Shown in pieces: positions 8,801-23,800 of a DNA stretch of 46,952 nt. The notes under the pieces are model-generated. The model was not told the origin of the DNA. It did not search any database and worked only from the letters and a program-made list of their open reading frames with translations. The position numbers and the translations under genes were made by a program. Location of the stretch: assembly GCA_002685075.1 (NCBI GenBank), contig NYWO01000115.1, positions 1 through 46,952 on the forward strand, written 5' to 3'. This DNA is from Arcobacter sp. (lineage in GTDB: Bacteria > Campylobacterota > Campylobacteria > Campylobacterales > Arcobacteraceae). The first letter of the stretch is position 1. Every line of letters begins with the position of its first letter.

Positions 8801-11800
8801 AAAATATAGAAAATATCATTGGTTCAAATTATGATGACACTTTAAGTGGTAATGGTTTGAATAATACTCTTGATGGTGGATTTGGAAAAGATACTTTAAA
8901 AGGTGGAGCAGGTGATGACTACTTTATAGGTGGAGATGGAGTTGATACTGTTGATTATAGTGATGTATCTAATAATTTAAATGTTGATTTAAAATCTTTA
9001 GCTACTACAGAAGTTGCAACAGGACAAGGAATTGATACATTCGACTCAATAGAAGGTGTAATTGGTGGGACAGGAGATGATACTTTAATTGGTACAGATG
9101 GTGCAAACAATATTATTGGAGGAGATGGAGATGATACTCTTATAAGTTTTGGGGTAACTGATACTACTAATGGAACTGTAGATTCTCTTGATGGAGGAGA
9201 AGGAAATGATTTAATTAGTTTTGGTTTTACTTCTAATGATATTTCTTTAGATCTTTCAAATTCAAATGAACAACAAACAGGTGGAGCAGGAGAACTTGTA
9301 GTTACAGATGTTGAAGATATTTATGGTGGATATGGTGATGATGAATTTTTAGGTAATGATGATGATAATATTATCAAAGGTAGTTTTGGAAATGACACTT
9401 TATATGGAAGTGCTGGAGCTGACACTTTAAATGGCGGAAAAGATAGTGAACAACATAGGTTTTCTATAACTTCTGTTGGTATTATCTCTTTTGTAATTGG
9501 TGGTGTAACTATTTCTACAACAGATGCAAGTGCAAGTACTAGTGAACAAATTAGTAGTTTAATCAATGATTTTAATGCCAAAAATGCTTCAAATATCCAA
9601 GATCTTGGAACAATAGGAACTGATGGAACATACATATATTTAGAATCAGAATTAATTGTAGGAGATGGTAATGTAGGTGGCGATGCTCCTCAAAACTTAG
9701 AAGATAAAAATGATTTTGCCTTTACTGATACTGTTGATTATTCAACATTAACTGGTTTATCAGTAAATGTTGACCTATCAACACAAACTGTAACAAAAAG
9801 TGATGGTAGTATTGATGTTATTCTTGATATTGAAGAAGTAATAGGTGGCAGTGGAAACGACATATTAACTGGTGATGAAAATGATAATATTCTAAGAGGT
9901 GGCTCTGGAAATGATATTATTAATGGTGGGTTAGGTGTTGATACTTTATATGGAGATGAAGGTAATGACACTTTTATCTCATCAGTAGGTGATGGAATTG
10001 ATACTATTTATGGTGGAGATAATAGTGATACAATTGATTATAGTGATGAATCAGATAAAATTATTGTTTCTCTTAATGGTGTAAATCAAACAAGAGTAAG
10101 TATAAATGGAACAGATAACGATTATATTCAAGAAATAGAAAATATCACTTCAGGAAGTGCTGATGATATTTTAACTGGTGATTCTAATGATAATACTTTC
10201 AAATCAAATGCAGGTGATGATACTTTAAGTGGTGGAGAGGGTGATGATTATTTAGATGGTGGAGATCATACGATAGACAATGCAACGACACAAGATTCTA
10301 CTGCTGCTTATACTGGTAAAGGTGATTGGGTTGATTATTCATCTGCAACTTCAACAGGAGTAACTGTTGATTTAACTACAACTGATGCTCAAACGATAAG
10401 TGCTACTGAAGGAAAAGATACTCTAATAAATATTGAAAATATTACTGGTTCAGACTTAGGTGATACACTTATTGGAGATGATGGAGATAATACTCTTGAT
10501 GGTGGAAAAGGAGATGATACTTTAAAAGGTAATGATGGAGATGATTCTTTTGTAGGTGGAGATGGTTTAGATACAGTTGATTATAGTGATGTTAGTGAAA
10601 AATTAATAATTGATATTGGGGCTTTACCTACTACTGAGATTGCACCTGGACAAGGTATTGATACTTACAATTCTATAGAAGGTATTATTGGTGGAACAAA
10701 TGATGATACTTTAACAGGAGATAGTGAAGATAATGTACTTTCTGGATATATAGGAAATGATACATTAAAAGGTAATGGTGGAGATGATACATTAGATGGT
10801 GGAACAGGTAAGGATACAGTAGATTATTCATCTGCTACAAGTACAGGAGTAAATGTAGATTTATCTGAAAGCAATGCCCAAATTATAAGTGACACTGAAG
10901 GAGAAGATCTTTTAATAGATATAGAAAATATTATAGGGTCAGACTTAGGTGATGTTTTAATTGGAAGTTCTGAAGTAAATACTATTAAAGCTGGAGAAGG
11001 TGATGATACTTTAATTGGTAATTCAAATAGTAATATATTAGATGGTGAAGAGGGTATAGATACTGCTGATTATTCTGGTATTACAACTAGTGTGGGTATT
11101 GATGCAGATATGAATACAGGTTTAGTTGATTATAACTTAAATTCACAAGATAGTTTAAAAAATATAGAAAATATTAGAGGCTCAAAAAACAGTGACACTA
11201 TTATTGGTAATACAACAGCAACTGGAGCAGAAGCTGTTAATACTTTTGAAGGTATGGGTGGTGCTGACATTATTTCAGGAGGAGCTGGTGATGATACTAT
11301 TTATGGTGCACAAGAAGGTGATGATTTAACAAGTACAGATTCAGCAGATACACTAAGTGGTGGTGCTGGAGCTGATGAAATATATGGACAAACTGGAAAT
11401 GATACTTTAAGTGGAGATGCAGGAGTTGATGAATTATATGGTGGAGCTGGAAATGATAGTGTAAATCTTTCATATTTAAATTCTACTTCTACTGGTGCAA
11501 CTGTAGACTTTGTTACTAATACAACAAACGATGGAAGTGAAACAGATACTTTGGATTCAATTGAAAGCGCAATAGGTAGTGATAATGCCGATACTTTTAA
11601 ATTGAATAGTACTTTTGTTCTTGAAACAAATATTATTGATGGAAAAGATGGAGTTGATACTATTGATTATTCCAATTATATTCTAAATGGTGTTACTATA
11701 AATTTAGGTAATGAAAATGAACAAACAATAGTATCAGCTACAGGCGATAAAGATAAAATAAAAGATATTGAGAACTTTATTGGTGGAACTAAAAATGATA

Positions 11801-14800
11801 ACATCACTGGTTCTGATTCTGATAATAATCTTGATGGAAATGAAGGAAGTGACACTTTCTATGCTTCAAATGGAACAGATATTATTGATGGTGGAATAGA
11901 TTCATCAAGTGATGATACTGATGTAGCCAATTACTCTACGTTAACTTCAAAAATAGTTTTAACAGGAAGTGGAAGTGAATATTCTATTCTAAAATCAGAT
12001 GCAAAAACTGATACTTTAAAAAATATTGAAGAAGTACAAGGAACAGCTTCAAAAGATACAATGACCGGTTCAAGTGCTGATGTTGATGATATTTTTAAAG
12101 GTGGAGATAATTCTGATACTCTTATTGGTAATCTTGGTGATGATGAGCTTTACGGAGAAGATGGAGATGACACTTTAAAAGGTGGAGCTGGAAATGATTA
12201 TCTTGATGGTGGTGCAAATACTACTGCGGGTGGAGATACTGTAGATTTTTCAGATGCAATAGAAGTAGGTGAAGAAGGTATTACCGTAGATTTATCAGCA
12301 ACTGGGGCTCAAGCAGTTGGTGGAAATTTAGGAAGTGATACTTTAGTTGATATAGAAAATGTTATTGGTTCAGATTTCAAAGATTCAATTGTTGGAGATG
12401 ATGACACTAATATTATCAATGCAGGAGCTGGTAATGATACTATCTCAGGTGGAGACGGAGCTGATAAACTTTATGGAGAAGCTGGAAATGATACTGTTGA
12501 ATTTTCAAATACAGTAGGTGAATCAACTGGCGATAAAATTGATGGTGGAGATGGTAGTGATACTGTTGATTATAGTAAAGTAACATCTAAAATAGAAGTA
12601 GATTTAAAAGATGAAGCTGGAGGTTCAGCTGATGTAAAAGTTGGGACTACCTTAGATGATCATCAAATTGAAAATATTGAAAATGTAATAGGTACAGATG
12701 AAAGTGATACTATCTCAGGAAATAGCAGTCAAAATATTCTAAGTGGTGGAGATGGAGATGATACACTTGATGGTGAAGGTGGAGTTGATGCTACACTCTT
12801 AGACACACTTATTGGTGGTTTAGGAAATGATACTTTTATTGTAAATGATACTGGATATACAGTATATGATGGTTCAACAAATCAAGGTTCTGATTATATT
12901 GATACAGTTGATTTTTCTTCAATAGCAAGTGCCTCAAGTGATAAAGTAAATGTAAATTTACAAACAGGTGATTTTACTCTTAATGGAAATGAGATTATAG
13001 GAACTACATTTAATGGAATAGAAGGTGTTATTGGTGGAGTTGGTGATGATTCTATTGTTGGTACTACACAAGCAAATACACTTGTAGGTGGAGCAGGAGA
13101 TGATACTCTTTTAGGAAATGGTGCAAGTAATGGTATTGATTATATTGATGGTGGAACTCACACTGATGGTAAAGGTGACTTTGTAAGTTTTAATTATACT
13201 GGTGCAAATGGTGTAACAGTAGATTTATCAAATGAAGAAGCTCAAAATATTGATGGTATTATTGGAAATGATTTACAAATAATAGGAATAGAGAACATTG
13301 AAGGAAGTGTAGGAAATGATTTCTTAACAGGTAATGATTCTGATAATACTATAAATTCCTTATCTGGTGATGACATTATATATGCAAGTGGAGGAAGTGA
13401 CACTATTGATGGTGGAGATAATACTACATCAGGTGATACCGTTGACTATTCATCTTTAAATGGTGTTACTATCAATGTTCAAACAGATAATTCTATTTTA
13501 GTTACAAAATCTTCAGGAACTGATACTCTTACAAATATTGAAAACCTTAAAGCCTCTAGTGGAGATGATATTATCAATGGTAATGATAATGAAAATATAC
13601 TCTATGGTGGAAATGGCAATGATACTATTGATGGAAAAGATGGAGATGATTCATTATATGGTGAATCTGGAGACGATAAACTAATAGGTGGATTAGGAAA
13701 TGATTTACTTAATGGTGGGACTAATACAGATGGTACTGTAGAAAATGATACTGTAGATTATAGTAATAGAACAGATGCAGGAATTGATTTGACTTTAGCA
13801 TCTGGATCTGGAACATCTTTTATAGATACAAATGGTGGAATAAGTGGAACTTTTACTACTTTAACTAATCATGAAGTAAATGAAGAAAAAGACACACTTG
13901 TAGATATTGAAAATATAATAGGTACACAACTTACAGATATTATCACTGGTGATGCTAATGAAAATACAATTATTGGTGAAGCAGGAGATGATTCTTTATC
14001 TGGGGGAGCAGGATCTGATAAACTTGAAGGTGGAGAAGGTGATGATACTCTTCAAGGAGATGCTGGTGCTGATTTAATGTATGGAAATGAAGGTTCTGAT
14101 ACTTTTATTCAAACAGCAGTTACTGGGGATACTACTGGAGATTTAATCTATGGTGGTAGCGAAATTGCTACATCGACTGATAGTGATACTGTTGATTATT
14201 CAGCATTAAGTACAGGAATAAATCTTACATTAAATGATGAAGGTTTAGCAAATGTAACAGTTGGAAGTACTCCAAATGATCATCAATTATCAGATATAGA
14301 GAATATTATTGGTACAACTGGTGCTGATACTATTGAAGGTGATACTCAAGATAATATTCTAGACGGGTTTAGTGGGAATGATGATACTATTTCTTATGAA
14401 AATACAAATTCAGCAGTTACTGTTAACTTAGGTTCAGACATTAACTCAGATATAAACTTTGATGCTACAACAAATGTTATAACTGCATCAAGTGGTACTT
14501 CAAATACTGGTGGAAATGATACTTTATCTAATTTTGATAACATTATTGGTTCAGATAATGCAGATACTCTTATAGGTGATGATAGTGCAAATACAATCAA
14601 TGGTGGATTAGGAGATGATTTACTTCTTGGAGGTGCTGGAGGTGATGAGTTCTTAGGTGGAGATGGTAATAATACAGTTTCATATGCTCTAGAATCACAA
14701 GTAACTGCTAAATTAACAAGAGGTGCTATTCAAGGTACTGGTGTAGTTGGTACTGATACAGATAAATTTACAAATATTCAAAATATTATTGGTACAACTG

Positions 14801-17800
14801 GAAATGATACAATTGAAGGAAATGAAGAAGATAATACTTTAATTGGTGGAGCAGGAGAAGATACATTATCTTATGAAAGTGCAGATTCTTCAGATGATTC
14901 TGGTGTAACAGTAACTTTAAGTGATTCAACAGATTTATATACTATTGATACTATAAATGATGGTGAAGATGTAATTAGTGGTTTTGAAAATATTATTGGT
15001 TCTAGCAAAGATGATGTTCTAAGTGGAAATAGTAGTAGTAATACTATTGATGCTGGGAGTGGCGATGATACTTTATCAGGTGGTGCAGGACTTGACGAAT
15101 TAAATGCTGGTACAGGTAATGATACTTTTAAAATCACAGATGCAGATGTAGATGGAGTAATTGATGTATTAGATGGTGAAGGAAATACTGATACTTTAGA
15201 TTACAGTTCTTTATCAAATACTTATCATGTTGATGTTAATTTAGCTACTCCAAGTGCAAAAGTTTTGGATACTTCTGATGTAGTACAAGATAATGACACA
15301 ATTTCAAATATTGAAAATGTTATTGGAACTTCAAACAATGATACGATAACAGGTGATGATAATTTAGTTAATGGTAATCAGCTTGAAGGTGGAGCAGGAA
15401 ATGATATACTTGATGGTGGATTAGGTGCAGATATTCTTAAAGGTGATGCTGGTGATGATGTATTTATAGGAAGCAATTTTGATGGTGACACAATTAACGG
15501 TGGTACAGAAGACACTATAGGTGATACAGTTGATTACTCTGAAATACAAACAAATGCAGTTACTGTTGATTTATCTAATACTACAAGTGACAATGTAACT
15601 ATAAATAGTACTACTCACACAATATCTGATATAGAAAATATTACAGGAACTGATCAAGATGACCAAATCACGGGTGATAGTGGTGTTAATACACTATTAG
15701 GTGGAACTGGTAATGACACTATTGATGGTGGTTTAGGAGCAGATTATTTAGATGGTGGAGGAGCTACTGAAAATAATGTACTGTCATATGATAGTATAAA
15801 TCATGCGGTAAGAATAGATCTAGAAAACAGTAGTGGAATTACAGATTTAAATGATGATGGATTCTCTTTTGATGCAAGTTCTCAAAATACTGATACAAAT
15901 GATGAACAAGATACAATCTCAAATTTCAAAACAGCAGAAGGTTCTAAATTAGATGATATTTTAATTGCAAGTGATTCTGGAAATACTTTACTTGGAAATG
16001 AAGGTGCAGATACTCTTCAAGGTGGAGCAGGAGATGACATCTTAGAAGGTGAAGAAAATGCCGATACTTTCATCTTAGGTACTAATAATGGTACAAATGG
16101 AAGTGATACAGTACGAGGTGGAACTGGTAAAGATACTGCTGATTATAGTGCTATAACAGATACTTCAAAAAGTATTAGTGTTGAACTTGAAGGCTCTGAA
16201 GTTAAAATAGTGACTATTTCAGGGGAAGTTAGTGATACTTTACAAGACGTAGAGAATGTAATTGGTGGAGCAGGAGATGATAATATCACTGGAGATGGAG
16301 GAGTTAATACTCTTGAAGGTGGTATAGGAAATGATAATCTAGATGGAGCTGATGGTAAAGATATTCTGCATGGTGGAGATGGTAAAGACAATATCTTAGG
16401 TGGAGATAAAGAAGATACTTTATATGGTGATGCTGGAGATGATATTTTAAGTGGTGAAGCTGGAGCAGATAGTTTATTTGGTGGAGAAGGTGATGACCAA
16501 CTCTCTGGTGGAGAAGGAATAGATTATTTAGATGGAGGAGACCATACTGTTGGTATTGGAGATAGTATTGTATTTTCAAGTGAAAGTGGTAAATTAGATA
16601 TTAATTTAAGAGATATCGTAACAGATGGTTATGCTCAAGCAAAACTTAATAATAATGGAGATGATTTCTTAAAAAATATAGAAAATATCACAGGAACAAA
16701 TCAAGATGATTATATTGGTGGAAATGAATCAAATAATACTATTTTAGCCATAAATGGTGATGATGTAATTGTTGGAGATGCTGGTGATGATTATTTAGAA
16801 GGTGGAGAAGGTGATGATACTTTTAAGGCTGGTATAGATGCAGCTGGTGATAAAACATTAGTAGATGGTGATGATGGTTCAGATACTATTGATGGTGGTA
16901 GTAATGATGAAACAAATGGAGATACTATTGATTATAGTGCTCTATCAAAATCTATAGATGTAACTCTTGATGGTTCAAATAACACAACAGTAAATATTAC
17001 AGATTATTCAAATGATACAATTAAAAATATTGAGAATGTAACAGGTTCTAGTGTTAATGATACTATTATAGGTGATAGTGAAGACAATACTTTAGATGGT
17101 GATGATGGTGATGATACTTTAAGTGGTGCTGGTGGAGATGATGTCTTAATTGGTGGAGAGGGTGTTGATATAGCTGATTATTCTAATGCAGGAAAAGGAA
17201 TAATAGTTAATCTTACAAATGCAATAGAAGTATCTCAAGATGGTTTTGACTCAAGTGATGATTTATCTGAAATCGAAGTAATACTAGGTTCATCTTACCA
17301 AGATTCTATGACAGGTTCAGCAAGCACAGATACTTTAATAGGTGCCAATGGTGATGATAAATTTTATTCAACAGATGGTAGCGATATTATTTATGGTGGA
17401 ACAATTGCAAGTGATGGAACTCATTCAGTAGGTTCTAGTGAATATGATAAAGTTTATTATACAGATGCAGCAAAAGTCTTTGTTGATTTAAGTGACACTA
17501 TAGAAGATTCTGATGGTAATTTCTATTCTGAAGCTTTAAAATCAAATAGTTTTGCAAATGATGGTTTTGATTCAAATTTAGAATCTACTGATTCTTTATA
17601 TGGAATTAGAAATATCAGTGGTTCATCTGGTTTTGATACTCTTATTGGAGATGATTTAGGTAATAAATTAGAAGGTCAAGATGGTGATGATATTCTTGAA
17701 GGTGGATTAGGGGATGATTTCCTTGAAGGTGGAGATGGCAAAGATACATTTAAAGCAACAAGTGCAGATGATGGATTAGATACCATTGATGGAGGAACTG

Positions 17801-20800
17801 ATAGTGATACTGTTGATTATAGTGTATTAGGAGTTGGAAATGAAATTAAACTTACACTTGCAGAGACTGGAATTACAAATCAAATAATTATTGTTGGAAG
17901 CAGTGGTTCCGATAAGATTAAAAATATTGAAAATGTTGTAGGTTCACAAGGAATTGATACAATAACTGGAAATAGTGATATAAATACTATTTATGGACAA
18001 GCTGGAAATGATATCATTGATGGAAAAGCTGGAAATGATTTTCTATATGGTGAAGATGGAGATGACACATTAAAAGGTGGATTTGGAGATGATTATATAG
18101 ATGGTGGTGATCATACTGTTGGTATTGGAGATACAGTTGATTATTCTGATGCAAAATTAGCTGTAACAGTAGATATGTCAGGAAGTGCAGTTATAGTAAA
18201 TGCAAATCTTGGAGAAGATACCTTAGTAAATATTGAAAATGTAAAAGGTTCAGGATTCGATGATACTTTTTATAGTGATACATCAAATCCAAATACATTC
18301 TATGGTGGAGAAGAAATATCAATAGGAGATACTGTTGATTATTTTAACTATGATAATGGTTTAAAAGATGCAACTGATAAAATTATTGCTGATATAGAGA
18401 CTGGAACAGTAAGTGTTATAAATGATACATCAGGCACAAGTACAACAATCACAGATAAACTTGATAATATTGAAAATATCACTGGAAGCGCTGGTAATGA
18501 TACTATTACTGGTGATGAAAATGAAAATACACTTAAAGGTTTAGCTGGAAATGACACTATTTCAGGTGGATTGGAAAGTGATTATTTAGATGGTGGAACT
18601 GGAGATGACGATAGAGTTGATTATTCTTATAGTTCAACTGGTGTTATAGTTGATTTATCTAATGGAACAGGTGTAGTAGATGCGAATGATAGTGATACAT
18701 TAATAGGTTTTGAAAATGTAACTGGTACAAGTGATAATGACATAATAATATTTAATTCTAACTCAGGTTCTAAAGAAAATATTGAAAATGAAATTGATGG
18801 TAGTGATGGAACAGGAGACACTGTAAGTTATGAAAATTATACTGATGATTTAACTATTGATATGGGAGCAGGATCAACTGCCACTGGTGATAATGATATT
18901 TTAACAGATATTGAAAATGTAAAAGGTGGAACAGGTGCTGATACTTTTAATACAAATACTGCTATTTCTAATAGATTTGATGGAAATGATGGAATTGATA
19001 CTTTAGATTATACTGGACTTGATCAAACTATTAATTTAACATTAAATGGTTCTTCTTCTACAACGATTCAATTAAGTGGTGGGATAAATGATACTACTTT
19101 AAATATTGAAAATATTACGGGTGGAAATAAAAATGATACGATTACTGGCGACAATGAAAATAATATTTTCTATGGTAATACAGGTGATGACACATTAAAT
19201 GGTGTAGATGGAAATGACATACTTTATGGTGGTGAAGATAATGACTCACTTATAGGTGGCGCAGGAGATGATAGTATTGAAGGTGGATCTGGTAATGATA
19301 ATATTCAAGGTGGAAGTGATAAAGATATTATTTATGGAGATTCTTCTACTGATTTAGCATTAAGCGGTAATGATATTATTGATGCAGGTACTGGAAATGA
19401 TACAGTTTATGGTGGACTTGGAAATGACCAAATTGAAGGTAATGCAAATGATGATAGACTTATAGGTGGATTAGGTCAAGACATTATAAATGGTGGTGAA
19501 GGTAGTGATACTATCTATGGTGATGATGAATTAAGTGCGGATACTACAGGTTCTAATGATACTTTAAGTGGTGGACTTGGAAATGATAAACTTTATGGTG
19601 GTTATGGTGATGATACACTAGCAGGTGGTGCAAATGATGATGAAATTTATGGTGGAGCAGGTACTGATACAGTAGATTATAGAACTGCAACATCAGGAGT
19701 AAAAGTAGATTTAGGAAATGATGGAGCTACTTCTCAAAATGTAGGAGGAGGACAAGGTTTAGATAAAATTACTGAAATTGAAAATGTATTAGGTTCAAGC
19801 TTTGATGATAAATTCTATACAAATATTACTGGAAATAATACTTTTGATGGAGGAACAAATGAAGGTTCTGAAACAGATGATGATGAAACATATGGAGATA
19901 CAGTTGATTATAGTGATAAGTTAACTGACTCAAATGATAAAATCATTGTTGATTTATCGAATGCAACACCAACTGTAAGTGTTTATAATGATGGAGTAAA
20001 TACTTCTACGGATACTCTAGTAAATATTGAAAATATTACAGGAACTTCAGGTTCTGATGAAATTATAGGTAGTGATGAAGATAATACTTTAGAAGGTAAA
20101 GATGGTGATGATATTCTTCAAGGTGGAGATGGAATTGATACCCTTGATGGCGGAGATGGAATTGATAAAGCAATATATACTTATGCTGGAACTTCTGTAA
20201 CAATTGATTTAGATAATGAAACTGCATCTGTAAATGGAACAGATAAAGATACTTTAATTGATATTGAAAATATTGATGGTTCAGGTTATGATGATAAAGT
20301 TATTATGAAAGCTGGAAATAATCCAAATATTATAGATGGAGCACTTGGAGAAGATACTGTTTCTTATGAAAAATATACTACAAATGTAACTATAGATTTA
20401 ACAGATGAAACATCTCAAGTAGTTACACCAATAGTTATATCAGGTATTGAGGATAAGGATACATTAATTAGTATTGAGAATTTAATTGGTGGATTAGGTG
20501 ATGATATATTTACCGGGTCTATTTCAGATAATAGTCTTTCAGGTGGTGCAGGTGATGATAGTTTTAATGTGTCTACTGGAAATGATTATATAAATGGTGG
20601 AAGTGAAGATGATGAATCAAGAGGTAGTGATACTATAGATTATAGTTCAATATCTAATGGTGGTATAAGTGTTACTCTTAATAACTCTACAAAAGTAAAT
20701 CTAACACAAGATACCGATAATGATGGAATATTTGAATTAAGCGACAAAATTGACGAAATTATCAATATTGAAAATGTAATAGGTACAAAAGATGATGATT

Positions 20801-23800
20801 ATATTACAGGTGATATAGGTATAAATACTCTTAATGGAAATGAAGGAAATGATTTACTTGATGGTGGAGCAGATTCAGATATTCTTATAGGTGGAGCTGG
20901 AGAAGATACTTTTAAAGGTGGGGCTGGAAACTATAATGATGTAATTTATGGTGGAGAACTTGTCGGTACAACTCATACTGATACTGAAAGTGATACAATT
21001 GATTATAGTTCAGCAACTGCTGCTGTTACTGTAAATTTAGATGATGTGTCAAATCAAACATCAATAGTTGCTGGCGCTACTGGATATGGATATGGTATTG
21101 AGCAAGGTTTAGATTCATTATTTGGAATTGAAAATGCTATTGGTTCAACGTTAAGTGATATTTTTGTAACAAATTCAAATGAAACAAATATTATTGATGG
21201 TGGTAGTGATGGTTTAGAAGGTGATACAATTGATTACAGTTCAAAAGACACTGCTATTGATGTTACTTTAAATGGCTCTACTTTAGTTGATGTAGCTGTT
21301 GATGGTTTAACTACAACTACAGCAGACGATGACCAAATAAAAAATATAGAAAATGTTATAGGAAGTTCAGTTGGTGATATGATATTTGGTGATGCTCTTG
21401 CAAATACACTAGATGGAAACCAAGGTGATGATAGCTTATCAGGCGGAGCTGGTAACGATAGACTTATAGGTGGAACAGGAAATAATACTGTTTCATATAC
21501 TTATTCTGTTACTTCAGGTGTAAGTGTAGATTTAGGTGCTGGAACAGGTACTGTAAGTGCTTCAGATGATGATATCTTATCTGAGATACAAAATGTAATT
21601 GGAACAGGTTTAGCAGATAAAATTACTGGAAATGATGAAGTTAATATACTTACAGGTGGTGATGGTACAGATATATTCTATAGTTCGGAAGAAAGTGATA
21701 TTATCAATGGTGATGGTGATGCAGATACTATGGATTATAGTAATAGTACAGGACAAAAAATATCTGTAGATTTAGGTTCAAATAGTGCAAAAGTAGATTT
21801 AATTGCAGGAGACTTTACAAATCCAGAGTATACAGATACTTTAAATAGTATAGAAAATATAAGTGGTACTCTAAACGATGACACTATTACAGGTAATGAA
21901 GAAGCAAACTTACTTCAAGGAAATGATGGTAAAGATATTTTAAATGGTGCTGGTGGAGCTGATATTATTGAAGCTGGTGCAAATGATGACTTAGTAATTA
22001 TGTCATCTAAAAATGATGCTTTAGGTGATGACATTGATGGTGGAACAGGTTATGATACTATTGATTATCAAGCTTTTACTGAAGGTGTTACTATAAATAT
22101 GCAAGGTATAACAGATGTTACTGTTACAGTTGGAACTGATACTAATCATCATACTTTTACTGGAATAGAAAATATTATAGCTACAAGTCAAAAAGATATT
22201 ATAACTGCAGATGGTGAAACAAATAAAATCGTAGGTATGGCTGGAGATGATACTATTTCCGGATCTGCTGACAATGATATTTTATATGGTGGAAATGAAG
22301 CAAATGATTTAAGTACAAGCGGAAATGATGTTTTAAATGGTGGATCAGGAGATGATACACTTTATGGTGGAGATAACTCAGATAATTTATCTGGAGGTGA
22401 TGGGAAAGATACTCTTTATGGAAATGAAGGAGTAGATTCTTTAGTTGGTGATGCAGGAGATGATGAACTTTACGGAGGAGATGGAGCAGATACTTTAAAA
22501 GTGGGTCTTGGTAGTGATATAGCATATGGTGAAGATGGAGCAGATACTTTTGTATTTGAAAGATCTGATCTTGGGAATGACATTATTTATGGGGGTGATT
22601 CATTAACAGATACTGGCTTTGATACTGTTAACTATTCTGAATCATTTAATGGCATGGTAGTAACTTTAGGAGATAATAATACTATTGGAACAGCTAGTTC
22701 AGCCGATCAAGGAGATGATACACTTTATGGTATTGAAAATGTAATTGGTTCAAATACAGATGTATATGCGGATGTTATTACGGGAAATAACCTTACAAAT
22801 ACTCTAAGCGGAAGAGCTGGAAATGACACACTTTATGGTGAAGAAGGAGAAGATACATTATTTGGAGGAGATAATAATGATGAACTTCATGGTGGAATAG
22901 GAATAGATAGTATAGATGGAGATGCCGGAGATGACAAAATCTATGGTGATGCTAATAATGATATTTTAACTGGTGGAACAGGTAATGATATTTTTTATGC
23001 TACAGCTTTAGATGATGGAGCAGATACAATTGATGGTGGAAATGAAGCAGACAGTTCTAAAGGAAGCGATACAGTAGATTACAGTATTTTAACAGATAAT
23101 AATAATAAAATTATCGCTACTTTAGCAGAAGATATAGATACAGATTCAGATGTTGAAGTTTATAACAATACAGTTTTACAACATACAGATACTATAAAAA
23201 ATATCGAGAATATCACAGGAACAAGTGGAGATGATACTTTTACTGGAAATACAAGTGCAAATATTTTAACAGGTGGAGAAGGAACAGATAAAGCAAACTA
23301 TGATTATGCAGCTTTAAGTGCAGGTATTACAGTTAATCTAGAAGCAGGTACTGCAAGTGATGGAGATACTTTAAACTCTATTGAATATATAGTAGGTTCA
23401 GATTTTGATGATACTTTTATAACGAATGCAGTTGATAATAATACAATTGAAGGTGGAACAAATACAGTATCTGGAGATTGGATTGATTACAGTTTAAATA
23501 AAGCTACTGATTTAACTTTAGATTTAAGTACTTTAATTTCAGGTTTTGCAACAGCTCAAGTTAATGAAAATACTAAACAAGATAACTTACAAGGTATAGA
23601 AAATGTAAAAGGTACTGAAGGTATTGATAATATTATTGGCGATGCTCAAATTAATACTATTTTAGGAAATAGTGGTAATGATATTATTGATGGTGGAAGT
23701 AATGCAGATATTTTAAAAGGTAATGCTGGAGATGACACTTTTGTAGGTATTAATTTTGATGGAGATAATATTGATGGTGGTAGTGATGATGAAACTATTG

